Position numbers and translations under genes: made by a program
Notes under the pieces: generated by a model
Seen by the model: only the letters and a program-made list of their open reading frames with translations
Told to the model about the DNA's origin: nothing
Database searches by the model: none
Source: Candidatus Phosphoribacter baldrii
GTDB taxonomy: Bacteria > Actinomycetota > Actinomycetes > Actinomycetales > Dermatophilaceae
NCBI GenBank assembly: GCA_016704565.1
Contig: JADIZV010000004.1
Span: 806,001-870,000, forward strand
Length of the DNA stretch: 64,000 nt
Direction of reading: 5' to 3'
Shown here: piece by piece, positions 34,472 to 43,654 of the stretch
Numbering within the stretch: the first letter of the stretch is position 1
How the letters are laid out: each line of letters begins with the position of its first letter

Positions 34472-35497
34472 ATGATGCGCATCCCGGTTGCCTGGTGCGC
34501 GGTCCTCGCGTTGGCCGCCGGCTGCACGGCCACCATGCCAGAGCCTCCTCCTGGGCCCGCAGCCAATGTTGGCCAGCGGAGCGCGTCGGGGGATGCCACG
34601 GCCTCGACGGTTGCAGGCACGTCATCCGCGACGAGCACTCCCGGGAGCTCTCTCTTGGCCACCGGCGTCGTGCTCGCCGTAAAGATCGACAACACCGGCC
34701 CGGCCCGGCCACGGGTAGGGCTGGACGCGGCCGACATCGTCTACGTCGAGCCCGTCGAGGCCGGGCTGACCAGGCTCCTGGCCATCTTCTCGTCGACGAA
34801 GCCACCCGAAGTCGGCCCGATCCGCAGCGCCCGAGAATCCGACGCCACGCTGCTCGCCAACTACGGTCGAGTGGCGTTCGCCTACTCCGGCGCTTCGACG
34901 ATCACGGCGACCGCTATCGCCGGAGGGAGCCAGGTCAACGTGTCGATGGACGCGGGGGCCTTGGGCTATCGCCGGGATCGCTCGCGACCTGCGCCGTACA
35001 ACGTGATGGGTGACCCGGCCGCCCTGATCGCCAGAGCTGGGGGCAGCGTCTCGGCGGGTGACATCGGCTTCCGCGTTGGCCCCGTAGCGCCCGGCTCCCG
35101 ACCAGCGACCTCGGTGAGCACGGCATACTCATCGGCCCGAATTGGGTTCACCTGGGACGCGGCGGTTGGGCGCTATCTCATGACGACGGACGGCAAGCCC
35201 GAGGTAACGGCGGCCGGCGTCCGGGTGGGGGCGGCCACCGTCGTGGTCCAGATCGTTCGAACGCACTTGTCGGCCAACCGCGACGTCAACGGAGTGGCGA
35301 CCCCCGTCCTCGACGTGGTCGGCTCCGGTGCCGTGCAGGTCCTGCGGGATGGTCAGCTCAGCACCGGCCGCTGGTCGCGATCCAGCGCGACGTCGCCGAC
35401 GGAACTCACCACGTCGACGGGGGGCCAGATCACTGTGGCCCCGGGCCCACTGTTCGTGTTGCTCGTCCCTGAAGGCCAGTCGGTCACCGTGCCTTGA
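34472..35497 (+). CDS. DUF3048-domain lipoprotein (YerB-like)
   Basis: The 341-aa protein starts MMRIPVAWCAVLALAAGCTA, a lipoprotein signal with the lipobox Cys at 18. After a Ser/Thr/Pro-rich linker, the DUF3048 core includes VKIDNTGPARPRVGLDAADI, VYVEPVEAGLTRLLAIF, PPEVGPIRSARESDATLL and a C-terminal part with QVLRDGQLSTGRWSR. Members are cell-surface lipoproteins of unknown function. ATG 34472 or 34475 can start translation. Confidence 0.9.
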   Translation: MMRIPVAWCAVLALAAGCTATMPEPPPGPAANVGQRSASGDATASTVAGTSSATSTPGSSLLATGVVLAVKIDNTGPARPRVGLDAADIVYVEPVEAGLTRLLAIFSSTKPPEVGPIRSARESDATLLANYGRVAFAYSGASTITATAIAGGSQVNVSMDAGALGYRRDRSRPAPYNVMGDPAALIARAGGSVSAGDIGFRVGPVAPGSRPATSVSTAYSSARIGFTWDAAVGRYLMTTDGKPEVTAAGVRVGAATVVVQIVRTHLSANRDVNGVATPVLDVVGSGAVQVLRDGQLSTGRWSRSSATSPTELTTSTGGQITVAPGPLFVLLVPEGQSVTVP

Positions 35498-35543
35498 GGG
35501 GCGCTTGATCACGCTCGGGTCGCCGAGTCCGTGAGATTGGTCA

Positions 35544-35561
35544 TGGCCGGCGTTCCGGCCA
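35544..35561 (+). terminator. Short hairpin after the DUF3048 gene
   Basis: TGGCCGG and CCGGCCA form a 7-bp stem around CGTT, ~46 bp past the DUF3048 stop and ~100 bp before sucC. It probably ends the lipoprotein transcript. Confidence 0.5.
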
Positions 35562-35663
35562 CTGATGCAGCCGAACTCGTGCACTAGAGTCCGAATGCTG
35601 TCCGAGCGCCCCCGCGTGCGGCGGCTCGGCCGGTCACCCCTTCGACGACGAGGACGGACGCCC

Positions 35664-36866
35664 GTGGATCTGTACGAGTACCAGGCACGTGACATGTTCG
35701 AGGCACACGGGGTCCCCGTGTTGGGCGGCGAGGTGGCCGAAACGCCCGAACAGGCCCGGGCCGCAGCGGAGCGCATCGGGGCCAAGAGCGGCGGCGTGGT
35801 CGTCGTCAAGGCTCAGGTCAAGACCGGTGGCCGCGGCAAGGCCGGAGGCGTCAAGGTCGCCAAGTCCCCTGAGGAAGCGCAGTCGCTCGCCGCGCAGATC
35901 CTCGGCATGGACATCAAGGGCCACACGGTCAAGAAGGTCATGATCGCCCAAGGCGCCAAGATCGCCGAGGAGTACTACTTCTCGATGCTGCTCGACCGGG
36001 CCAACCGGTCCTACTTGGCGATGTGCAGCAAAGAAGGCGGCATGGACATCGAAACCTTGGCCGTCGAACACCCCGAGAAGCTCGCCCGGATCGAGGTCGA
36101 CCCGATCGACGGACTCAACGCGGCCAAGGCGCGGGAGATCATCACCGCGGCGGGCTTCGACGAGGGCGACTGGCCCGCGCTGGAGCACGTGCTCGTCCGG
36201 CTGGGCGCGGTGTATGCCGCCGAGGACGCCACACTCGTCGAGGTCAACCCACTGGTCAAGACCGAGGACGGCCAGATCGTCGCCCTCGATGGCAAGGTCA
36301 CCCTCGACAACAACGCGTCGTTCCGCCACCCCGACCACGAGGCGCTCGTGGACCACTCCGTGACCGACCCGCTCGAGGTCCTGGCCATCGAGAAGGACCT
36401 CAACTACGTCAAGCTGGACGGCAACATCGGCATTATCGGCAACGGCGCCGGCCTGGTCATGTCGACTCTCGACGTGGTCGCCTACGCCGGCGAGGAGTTC
36501 ACCGGGCGCGACGGCAGCCACCCCCGCCCGGCGAACTTCCTGGACATCGGTGGCGGCGCTGACGCCAACGTCATGGCCAACGGTCTGGACGTCATCTTCG
36601 AGGACGCCCAGGTCAAGGCGGTCTTCGTGAACGTCTTCGGTGGCATCACCGCGTGTGACCAGGTCGCCGACGGCATCATCAAGGCCTATGAGATCCTCGC
36701 CAGCCACGGCAAACACCCCAAGCCGCTGGTCGTCCGGTTGGACGGCAACAACGCCGAGAAGGGTCGGGAGATCCTTGACGGAGCCGGGCTGCCCCAACTG
36801 GAGCGGGTCGACACTATGGACGGCGCGGCTCGTCGCGTCGCCGAGCTCGCGGCGCACGCCGTCTGA
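35664..36866 (+). CDS. sucC: Succinate-CoA ligase (ADP-forming) beta subunit
   Basis: The 400-aa product starts at GTG 35664 (VDLYEYQARDMFEAHGVPVL). It has the ATP-grasp blocks VVKAQVKTGGRGKAGGVK, VEVNPLVKTEDGQIVALDGK and FLDIGGGADANVMANGL, and NVFGGITACDQVADGI for subunit contact. With SucD it makes ATP (or GTP) from succinyl-CoA in the citric acid cycle. The frame is open upstream to 35565 but without a fitting start. It is followed by sucD after 33 bp. Confidence 0.97.
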   Translation: MDLYEYQARDMFEAHGVPVLGGEVAETPEQARAAAERIGAKSGGVVVVKAQVKTGGRGKAGGVKVAKSPEEAQSLAAQILGMDIKGHTVKKVMIAQGAKIAEEYYFSMLLDRANRSYLAMCSKEGGMDIETLAVEHPEKLARIEVDPIDGLNAAKAREIITAAGFDEGDWPALEHVLVRLGAVYAAEDATLVEVNPLVKTEDGQIVALDGKVTLDNNASFRHPDHEALVDHSVTDPLEVLAIEKDLNYVKLDGNIGIIGNGAGLVMSTLDVVAYAGEEFTGRDGSHPRPANFLDIGGGADANVMANGLDVIFEDAQVKAVFVNVFGGITACDQVADGIIKAYEILASHGKHPKPLVVRLDGNNAEKGREILDGAGLPQLERVDTMDGAARRVAELAAHAV

Positions 36867-36899
36867 CCCGGACAAGACCTAGGACAAGGAACACTCGAC

Positions 36900-37793
36900 A
36901 TGGCGATCTTCCTCACCCGTGACTCCAAGGTCATCGTTCAAGGCATGACTGGCTCGGAGGGTATGAAGCACACGACTCGGATGCTCGCATCGGGCACCCA
37001 GATCGTCGGCGGCGTCAACCCGCGCAAGGCCGGCACGACGGTCGACTTCCCCGGCGGCGTCCAAGTCCCGGTGTTCGGCACTGTAGCCGACGCTATCTCG
37101 GCCACCGGAGCCAACGTCTCGGTCATCTTCGTCCCGGCCGCCTTTACGAAGGCCGCGGTCGTCGAAGCCGTCGACGCCAAGATCCCGCTCGCGGTCGTCA
37201 TCACCGAAGGCGTCGCGGTCAAGGACACCGCTGAGTTCTTCGAATACGCTCAGAAAGCCGGCACCACGCGGCTCATCGGCCCAAACTGCCCCGGCCTCAT
37301 CACGCCCGGTCAGGCCAACGCCGGCATCATCCCAGCCGACATCTCCGGCCCGGGACGGATCGGCCTGGTCTCCAAGTCGGGCACGTTGACCTACCAGATG
37401 ATGTTCGAGCTGCGCGACTTCGGCTTCTCGACCGCCGTGGGGATCGGTGGAGACCCGATCATCGGGACGACCCACATCGACTGCCTCCAGGCATTCCAGG
37501 ACGACCCCGACACCGACGCGATCGTCATGATTGGGGAGATCGGCGGCGACGCGGAGGAGCGGGCAGCGGCATACATCGCGGCCAACGTCACCAAACCGGT
37601 GGTGGGCTACGTCGCGGGTTTCACCGCCCCCGAAGGCAAGACGATGGGCCACGCCGGCGCGATCGTGAGCGGCTCCAAGGGCACTGCGGCTGCCAAGGCC
37701 GAGGCACTGGAAGCCGCGGGTGTCAAGGTGGGCAAGACCCCGTCGGCCACCGCTGCGCTCATGCGCGAGATCATGCAGGGCCTGCAGGGCTGA
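36900..37793 (+). CDS. sucD: Succinate-CoA ligase alpha subunit
   Basis: The 297-aa product has the CoA-binding N-terminus (VIVQGMTGSEGMKHTTRMLA), LIGPNCPGLITPGQANAGII, and the phosphohistidine loop MGHAGAIVSGSKGTA. It forms the heterotetramer with SucC. AAGGA before the ATG and the short spacing indicate one operon. A hairpin at 37818-37852 follows. Confidence 0.97.
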   Translation: MAIFLTRDSKVIVQGMTGSEGMKHTTRMLASGTQIVGGVNPRKAGTTVDFPGGVQVPVFGTVADAISATGANVSVIFVPAAFTKAAVVEAVDAKIPLAVVITEGVAVKDTAEFFEYAQKAGTTRLIGPNCPGLITPGQANAGIIPADISGPGRIGLVSKSGTLTYQMMFELRDFGFSTAVGIGGDPIIGTTHIDCLQAFQDDPDTDAIVMIGEIGGDAEERAAAYIAANVTKPVVGYVAGFTAPEGKTMGHAGAIVSGSKGTAAAKAEALEAAGVKVGKTPSATAALMREIMQGLQG

Positions 37794-37817
37794 CCGACCA
37801 CACACTGCCGCTGCACT

Positions 37818-37852
37818 GGAGGGCGCGTTCGGGATCTCCCGGCGCGCCCTCC
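37818..37852 (+). terminator. Hairpin terminator after sucCD
   Basis: GGAGGGCGCG (37818-37827) pairs perfectly with CGCGCCCTCC (37843-37852) around 15 bases. It lies 25 bp after sucD and ahead of the DUF6350 gene. Confidence 0.75.
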
Positions 37853-37890
37853 GGCGTCCGCGGAGGTCGAGCGACGACGATAGATCCATC

Positions 37891-39072
37891 ATGAGCCTGC
37901 TGGACCGAGTCCGTTCCTCCGCTTCCGCCACCCGGGACACCGTCGATGCCCTGCGCGTGCGGCCGTTCACCGCGTCCGGGTGGGCCGCCGGAGCGGTCGC
38001 CGTCGCGGTCCCTTGGCTGGCCACTGTCGCGCTCGCCGTCTTTGTCTGGGCGGTGACCCCTGGCAGCGATACCCCGTGGGGCCACGTCGTCGGGATCGGC
38101 AGCGCCGGGTGGTTTCTCGGCACCGGCGGGGCGATCGCAGTCGACGGAGTGGTCGTCGGGATCGTGCCGCTGCTCGTCTGGGGTCTGGCGGCGTGGTTCA
38201 CGGCATACCAGTTGCGTCGCCTGGTCGTGCATACGGGGCAGGTGCCCCGCGCTCTGCTACCCGGCTTTTTCGGCGGGTATGCCGCGGCTGCCGTCTTCGT
38301 CGGCCTGGTCACTCTCGGTGGCCCGGCTCGGCCGACGCTCAGCGGTCTCCTCGGCGTGTGCTCGGTGCCGGTCGTCGCGGCCGCCTGCGTGCTCGGCCAG
38401 AGCGACGAGGAGTTGGTGGAGAGGCTGCCGACCTGGGCGGTGCGGGCCTGGCGCCCTGCGTTGTGGGGCCTGGCGGCCCTGGCTGGTCTCGCCGCGGCGC
38501 TTGTGCTCGTCATGATGGTCGTCCGATGGCCGACGGTGAGTTCCGTGCACGCCGCCGTCGGCGCGCACGGCCTGAGCGGCCTGGGTCTGATCCTCGGACA
38601 GGCGGTCTTCGTCCCCGATCTGGTCGTGTGGGCGCTCAGCTTCATCGCCGGCCCCGGAGTTCAAGTGTCGGCCGGAGGCAGCGTGACCGTGTCGGGAGCT
38701 GCGCCGGGACTGTTGCCAATGATTCCCGTCCTGGGCGTCGTGCCATCGGAAGGGCAATACCCAGCATGGCTGGCTGGCGTCCTGCTGGGGCCGGTCGCCG
38801 TTGGTGCGTTGGTCGCCTGGCAGTCCGGTCGGCAATGGTCCCTGTTGGCGCGGTGGCGGGACAAGGCTCGCACCGTCGCTGCAGCCGTTCTAGCCGTGGA
38901 CATCGTGGTGCTGGACGGGGCGTGGTTGTCGAGTGGTTCGCTGGGTTCCGGGCGCCTCTCGCACGTCGGGCCCGACCCGTGGGCGGTGGCCGGCGCGGTG
39001 CTCCTCGAACTCGGGTTGGGGGCGGGGTTAGCGCTCACGTGGGAGAGGGTCGGCCGCCGCTGGCTTCGGTAG
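37891..39072 (+). CDS. DUF6350-like polytopic membrane protein
   Basis: The 393-aa protein starts MSLLDRVRSSASATRDTVDA and has about ten hydrophobic segments. It corresponds in position and character to the actinobacterial DUF6350 membrane protein found directly downstream of sucCD; function unknown. In many relatives purN and purH follow. Here the next gene is convergent and belongs to the polysaccharide locus, so native synteny ends at about 39.1 kb. Confidence 0.8.
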   Translation: MSLLDRVRSSASATRDTVDALRVRPFTASGWAAGAVAVAVPWLATVALAVFVWAVTPGSDTPWGHVVGIGSAGWFLGTGGAIAVDGVVVGIVPLLVWGLAAWFTAYQLRRLVVHTGQVPRALLPGFFGGYAAAAVFVGLVTLGGPARPTLSGLLGVCSVPVVAAACVLGQSDEELVERLPTWAVRAWRPALWGLAALAGLAAALVLVMMVVRWPTVSSVHAAVGAHGLSGLGLILGQAVFVPDLVVWALSFIAGPGVQVSAGGSVTVSGAAPGLLPMIPVLGVVPSEGQYPAWLAGVLLGPVAVGALVAWQSGRQWSLLARWRDKARTVAAAVLAVDIVVLDGAWLSSGSLGSGRLSHVGPDPWAVAGAVLLELGLGAGLALTWERVGRRWLR

Positions 39073-39149
39073 CTCCCTTCGCTGGAGCCGAGCCCGGGAA
39101 CGCCTGTCCACCGGCAGCGCAGCCGCCACCTCCTTGGTGAGCCTAGGGA

Positions 39150-40832
39150 TTAGGCCTCGGCCACTGTGGCAAGGGCGTGCGACCGGCTCCAGGCGAGGGC
39201 AGACGAGTGATCGGCCACCCCGACGGCCGGCAGCAGCGATTCATCCAGTGGAGCGACGGACGCACTGGTCACAAGAGGGTTCTTCGTCGGAGTGAGGGTT
39301 TCCGCATCGGCGACAAGGTCTTCGGTGAGTTTCTCACCGGGCCGCAGGCCAGTGAAGTCGATTCGGATATCAGTCCGCCCCGACATCCGAATGAGCGCCT
39401 TGGCCACGTCGACGATCTTCTGAGGGCGGCCCATGTCCAGGACCATCACTTCGCCGCGCCCCTGAGCGGCGGCAGCAGCCTCCATGACCAACTGACAGGC
39501 TTCCGGGATGAGCATGAAATAGCGCTCGACGTCCGGGTGGGTCACCGTGATGGGACCCCCACGCTCGATTTGGGCGGTGAAAGCATGGACGACTGAGCCT
39601 CGGGAGCCCAGAACGTTGCCGAACCGGACCGAGACATAGCGGCCGGGGTGGTTGACGGCATACCCCGCGGTCAGCCGCTCGGCAACCCGCTTGCTGTACC
39701 CGAGCATGCACGTGGGGTCGGCAGCTTTGTCAGTCGAGATGTTGACCACCGTCTGGACCCCGGTAGCAGCAGCGGCGGCCAATACGTTCAACGTGCCCAT
39801 GACGTTGGACTTGTAGGCCTCGTACGGAAACTGTTCGAGGAGCGGGAGGTGCTTGAGAGCCGCCGCGTGAAAGACGATGTCGGGTTTGACGTCGGCGAAA
39901 ACTAACTCCAACGCCTCCCGGTCGCGGATGTCGACCAGCAGCGACCCGTCGCGCTCGAACAGGCCGGGACGCTTGAGCGACAATTGGACCGAATGCAGCG
40001 CAGACTCGTCACGGTCGAGCGGAAACAATGCCGCGGGTCCATACCGCATGATCTGGCGACACAACTCTGAGCCGATCGACCCCCCTGCGCCCGTCACCAG
40101 GACGCGCTTGCCCGAGATCGTTTGGGCGATCGCTGCTGAATCCAGGGAAATGGCGCGCCGACCAAGCAGGTCGGCCAAGTCGAGGTCACGCAAGTCTCCC
40201 AGCGACGGGCGCCCGATGAGATCCGAGACCGGCGGCAGGACCATGACGTCGAGTCCAACGTGATCGGCTCGCTCGCTGAGGTCCCTGATCAGGTCGCCGT
40301 CGGCCGATGGCATCGCTATCGCGAGCACGTCCGCGTCGTACTCGTTCGCCACCTGTTCGAGGGTGGCTCGGGTGCCGCGAACTCGAACTCCTTCGACGGT
40401 CAAGCGCTGTTTGAGTGGGTCGTCGTCGAGGATTGCCACCGGGAGGTAGGTGCGGCTGCGGTCACGTACCATCGCGCGGACCAACTGCCGACCGCCTTCG
40501 CCAGCACCGAAGACGAGCGCCCGCCGCGCGTCCGCGACCGCGTCCGGGTCGACCCCAACCGGATTGCGGGTTTTCCACGCACGAACGAGCAGGCGCAGCC
40601 CGAGCATGGCCACGAGCGCGAACGGTCCGGCGATGATCGGGACACTCTTGGGCACCAAGATCGGCCTGGCCACGAACACGGGAATACACAGGGCGGCCGC
40701 GGTCAAGACGACGGTTTTGGCCAGATCGACGATCTCCTCGAATGACCCACGCAGATGGCCGACCGCATACGGACCCAGGAGAAACCCGAAGATCAGCTGC
40801 AACACCGACGCGATCCCGAACGCGCCCGCCAA
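39150..40832 (-). CDS. CapD/WbpM-like nucleotide-sugar dehydratase/epimerase with N-terminal membrane domain
   Basis: From the TTG at 40832 the product has 560 aa: membrane helices, a CoA-binding-like Rossmann domain (ALVFGAGEGGRQLVRAMV), then the SDR domain (VLVTGAGGSIGSELCRQIMR, NISTDKAADPTCMLGYSKRV, FGNVLGSRGSVV). Relatives are UDP-GlcNAc 4,6-dehydratases for capsule or O-antigen sugars. Coding clearly continues upstream to ~40970 (RLAWTVVDCLVWAAALAGAT, YLRYELSFDPIDW), giving the expected first helix, but that part has no ATG, GTG or TTG; an ATT at 40970 lies 8 bp after CGAGGAG. The true start is therefore unresolved. A decayed relative of the 3' end lies at 12373-12646. Confidence 0.88.
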   Translation of the reverse strand: MAGAFGIASVLQLIFGFLLGPYAVGHLRGSFEEIVDLAKTVVLTAAALCIPVFVARPILVPKSVPIIAGPFALVAMLGLRLLVRAWKTRNPVGVDPDAVADARRALVFGAGEGGRQLVRAMVRDRSRTYLPVAILDDDPLKQRLTVEGVRVRGTRATLEQVANEYDADVLAIAMPSADGDLIRDLSERADHVGLDVMVLPPVSDLIGRPSLGDLRDLDLADLLGRRAISLDSAAIAQTISGKRVLVTGAGGSIGSELCRQIMRYGPAALFPLDRDESALHSVQLSLKRPGLFERDGSLLVDIRDREALELVFADVKPDIVFHAAALKHLPLLEQFPYEAYKSNVMGTLNVLAAAAATGVQTVVNISTDKAADPTCMLGYSKRVAERLTAGYAVNHPGRYVSVRFGNVLGSRGSVVHAFTAQIERGGPITVTHPDVERYFMLIPEACQLVMEAAAAAQGRGEVMVLDMGRPQKIVDVAKALIRMSGRTDIRIDFTGLRPGEKLTEDLVADAETLTPTKNPLVTSASVAPLDESLLPAVGVADHSSALAWSRSHALATVAEA

Positions 40833-41162
40833 TCCGCGCCAGTCGATCGGGTCGAAACTCAGTTCGTAGCGCAGATAGGTGGCCCCGGCGAGAGCCGCCG
40901 CCCAGACGAGACAGTCGACAACTGTCCAGGCCAGCCGGTATGGGTGGTCGGAGGTGGAGACGCGCTGAATCGGACCTACTCCTCGTGCTCAATCGGGAAG
41001 CCGCGGTCTCACGGGGAAGCCGCGGTCTGGTCACCGCACTCAACGGTACCAAGCCCGTGCCCTGCCCCCGGTAGCCTGACCGCATGACGCCCGCGGCATT
41101 GGTGGCTTCGTCGCTTTCGGCGCATGGGCATCCGGACGCTGCGCGCGAGGGATAGTCCGGAC

Positions 41163-42344
41163 ATGCGGATCGTCGTCGTCAACAACTTCTACCCCCCGCG
41201 GGTCGGAGGCTCCTCGCACCTGTCCGACGCCCTCGCCAAGGGGTACGCCGCCCGCGGCCACGAGGTCTTAGTCGTCACCGCGGCATACGGGGACGCCCCC
41301 GCGCGGGAGGACCGTGACCGGCTGCGGATCGTGCGGCTGCCGGCGGTCATGCTGCCCGAGACCCGGTTCGCGGTGAGCTTCGACCTGTCGTTCGCGTCAC
41401 GGCCGTCCCTGGCGCGTCAGCTGGGACAGCTCCTCGACGACTTCCGCCCGGACGTCATCCACCAGCACGGGCAGTTCATGGACCTCACCTGGGCCTCCGG
41501 TGCGCATGCCCGGCATCGCGGCATACCCGCGTTGCTGTCGGTCCACACCCGCCTGGAAAACCCCACGGCGCTCTATCGACACGCGTTCCGAACCCTCGAC
41601 GCGACCCTGGTCGCGCCCCGGCTACGCCGCTATCGGCCGCGGATCGTGGTCATGGACGCGCACATGCGTGACTACATCACCGACCGCTATCGCGGTGGTT
41701 ATCGCGATCTCGTCCCGATCCCCGTCGGGGTCGACCCGGCCTGGGTGCGCGGAGGCGACGCGACGGTTGGGCGCAAACTGGCCGGGGTCGGCGACGCCCC
41801 GATCCTGTTGTCGGTCGGTCACGTCATCCCCCTGCGCGATCGGGTCGGGTTGGTCGAGGCGCTGCCGGCGGTCCTCGCGCGCCACCCGGGGGCACGGCTG
41901 GTGGTCGCGGGGAAGGTGTACTACGACGTGTTCCTGCGCCGCGCGGAGGAGTTGGGCATCGCGTATGCCGTGCGTCCCCTCGGCGCGGTCCCCAAGTCGA
42001 GCATCCCGCACCTGCTCGCCGCGGCAACCCTGGAGAGCCACGAACAGGGGGACGGGTTGGGCACGGCAACCTTGGAGGCGATGGCGGCCGGGGTGCCGGT
42101 CGTCGGGTGGGGCCGGCTGGATAACTTCCCTGGAGTTGCGCTGCGGGACGGCGGCGAGGTGCTGTTGACCCATCGCGGGGATGTGCCGGGGCTGGCACAA
42201 CGGTTGCTGCGCGTGCTCGATGATCCGCAGTCCGCGCGGGAGATGGGCGAGTGCGGACGAGCCCTCATCGACGCCCACTTCACCCTGGAGCGGGTCCTTG
42301 ATGCACATCTGGACACTCTCGGCGACCTTCGCGCCAGCACGTGA
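41163..42344 (+). CDS. Glycosyltransferase family 4
   Basis: The 393-aa GT-B protein starts MRIVVVNNFYPPRVGGSSHL. Donor-domain blocks are PILLSVGHVIPLRDRVGLVE and ESHEQGDGLGTATLEAMAAG, the latter holding the E-x7-E-type motif, followed by PVVGWGRLDNFPG. It opens a gene group (GT4, aminotransferase, epimerase, acyltransferase) and probably attaches the sugar those enzymes make. It is divergent from the CapD-like gene; the gap has two 15-bp direct copies of GGGAAGCCGCGGTCT (40995 and 41014). Confidence 0.87.
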   Translation: MRIVVVNNFYPPRVGGSSHLSDALAKGYAARGHEVLVVTAAYGDAPAREDRDRLRIVRLPAVMLPETRFAVSFDLSFASRPSLARQLGQLLDDFRPDVIHQHGQFMDLTWASGAHARHRGIPALLSVHTRLENPTALYRHAFRTLDATLVAPRLRRYRPRIVVMDAHMRDYITDRYRGGYRDLVPIPVGVDPAWVRGGDATVGRKLAGVGDAPILLSVGHVIPLRDRVGLVEALPAVLARHPGARLVVAGKVYYDVFLRRAEELGIAYAVRPLGAVPKSSIPHLLAAATLESHEQGDGLGTATLEAMAAGVPVVGWGRLDNFPGVALRDGGEVLLTHRGDVPGLAQRLLRVLDDPQSAREMGECGRALIDAHFTLERVLDAHLDTLGDLRAST

Positions 42345-42435
42345 GGCCCGCGGCGCGATCTCCTGGCGAATCGCGCAATGGCCGGGCGGCATACTGGCCC
42401 GCTGGTAGCATCTGGGCCGAACCCAAGGAGTCCGC

Positions 42436-43584
42436 ATGCCCCGCACCGTGCCCCTCGGCCAGCCGACGGTCGGGGAGCCTGAACTCGCCGCTGTCGCTGA
42501 GGTGTTCGCGTCCGGGTGGTTGTCGGGAGCGGGACCCACCTGCCTCGCCTTCGAGCGCGACTTCGCGGCAGCCGTCGGAGTCGAGCATGCGCTGACCACC
42601 GCTAACTGCGGATCGGCCCTTCACCTGGCGTTGCAGGTGCTCGGTGCCGGACCCGGCGACGAGGTCATCGTCGGTGACTACACGTTCCCCGCCACTGGCC
42701 ACGCGGTCGTGTGGACCGGTGCCACCCCGGTCTTCGCCGACATCCGCCCGGACATCTGGTCGGCGGACCCCGCTGCGGTTGAGGCAGCCGTCACTCCCCG
42801 CACCGTCGGGATCCTCGCAGTCGATGTCTTCGGTCAGCCGGCCGACTACGACGAGTTGCGCGCGCTCGCGGACCGACACGGGCTGTGGCTCGTCGAGGAC
42901 GCCGCCTGCGCCGCCGGTGCGACCTATCGCGGGCGACCGGCCGGGAGCCTGGCCGACCTGGCCGCGTTCAGCTTCCACGGCCGCAAAGGGATCACAGCCG
43001 GCGAAGGCGGCGCCCTCGTCGGCGATCGCGCCGACCTCATGGGTCACGCCCGTAAGCTGCACACCTACGGCATCGCCCCGGCCGTCACCCGCGAAGGCGA
43101 GGCGACCCTGCCGGTGCCGAGTTTCGACGAGGCGGGCTACAACTACCGGCTCTCGGACGTCCAGGCCGGGATCATGCGAGCCCAGTTACGCCGTCTGCCG
43201 GACCTGCTGGCCGCGCGCACCCACGCGGCGCACGTGTATGCCGCGGGGCTGGGTGACCTTGACGCCGTGACCCTCCCGGTCGCCGTGGCTGACCGCACTC
43301 ACCCGTGGCAGTCCTACGTCCTCACCCTGGACCCGGCCCTGGACCGGGGCCGGGTGGCGATCGCCCTGCGCGAGCAAGGGGTGGGCTGCAACTTCGGCAC
43401 CTATGCCTCGCACGTCCAGCCGGTTTACGGGGCGTCCCCCGAACGCCGGTGCCCGGTGTCGGCCGACCTCTTCGACCGACACCTTGCCATCCCCATGCAC
43501 GCCAACCTCACCCACGACGACCTGCAGCACGTCATCGACACCGTCCGGGCGGTCGTCGGTTCGGCCGCCGTCCGCCGCCGTTAG
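42436..43584 (+). CDS. DegT/DnrJ/EryC1-family sugar aminotransferase
   Basis: The 382-aa PLP enzyme has TANCGSALHLALQVLGAGPG, GDEVIVGDYTFPATGHAV, LVEDAACAAGATYRG, and the Schiff-base lysine in SFHGRKGITAGEGG (Lys184). It should transaminate a keto sugar nucleotide using glutamate. With the following epimerase and acyltransferase it probably makes an N-acylated amino sugar. The substrate is not recognisable from sequence. Confidence 0.88.
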   Translation: MPRTVPLGQPTVGEPELAAVAEVFASGWLSGAGPTCLAFERDFAAAVGVEHALTTANCGSALHLALQVLGAGPGDEVIVGDYTFPATGHAVVWTGATPVFADIRPDIWSADPAAVEAAVTPRTVGILAVDVFGQPADYDELRALADRHGLWLVEDAACAAGATYRGRPAGSLADLAAFSFHGRKGITAGEGGALVGDRADLMGHARKLHTYGIAPAVTREGEATLPVPSFDEAGYNYRLSDVQAGIMRAQLRRLPDLLAARTHAAHVYAAGLGDLDAVTLPVAVADRTHPWQSYVLTLDPALDRGRVAIALREQGVGCNFGTYASHVQPVYGASPERRCPVSADLFDRHLAIPMHANLTHDDLQHVIDTVRAVVGSAAVRRR

Positions 43585-43654
43585 CCAACCGCCGACGCAC
43601 CTGTCCGCCGACGGCGTGGGTGGGCACCCGGCATACGAAAGGACCGACCGACCC

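Noticed and set aside
35634..36875. 413-codon frame opposite sucC
   Set aside because: Antisense shadow; Val/Asp-rich product mirrors the sense codons.
40995..41028. Two short direct repeats as a CRISPR remnant
   Set aside because: Only two 15-bp units with a 4-bp spacer; no cas genes anywhere in the window.
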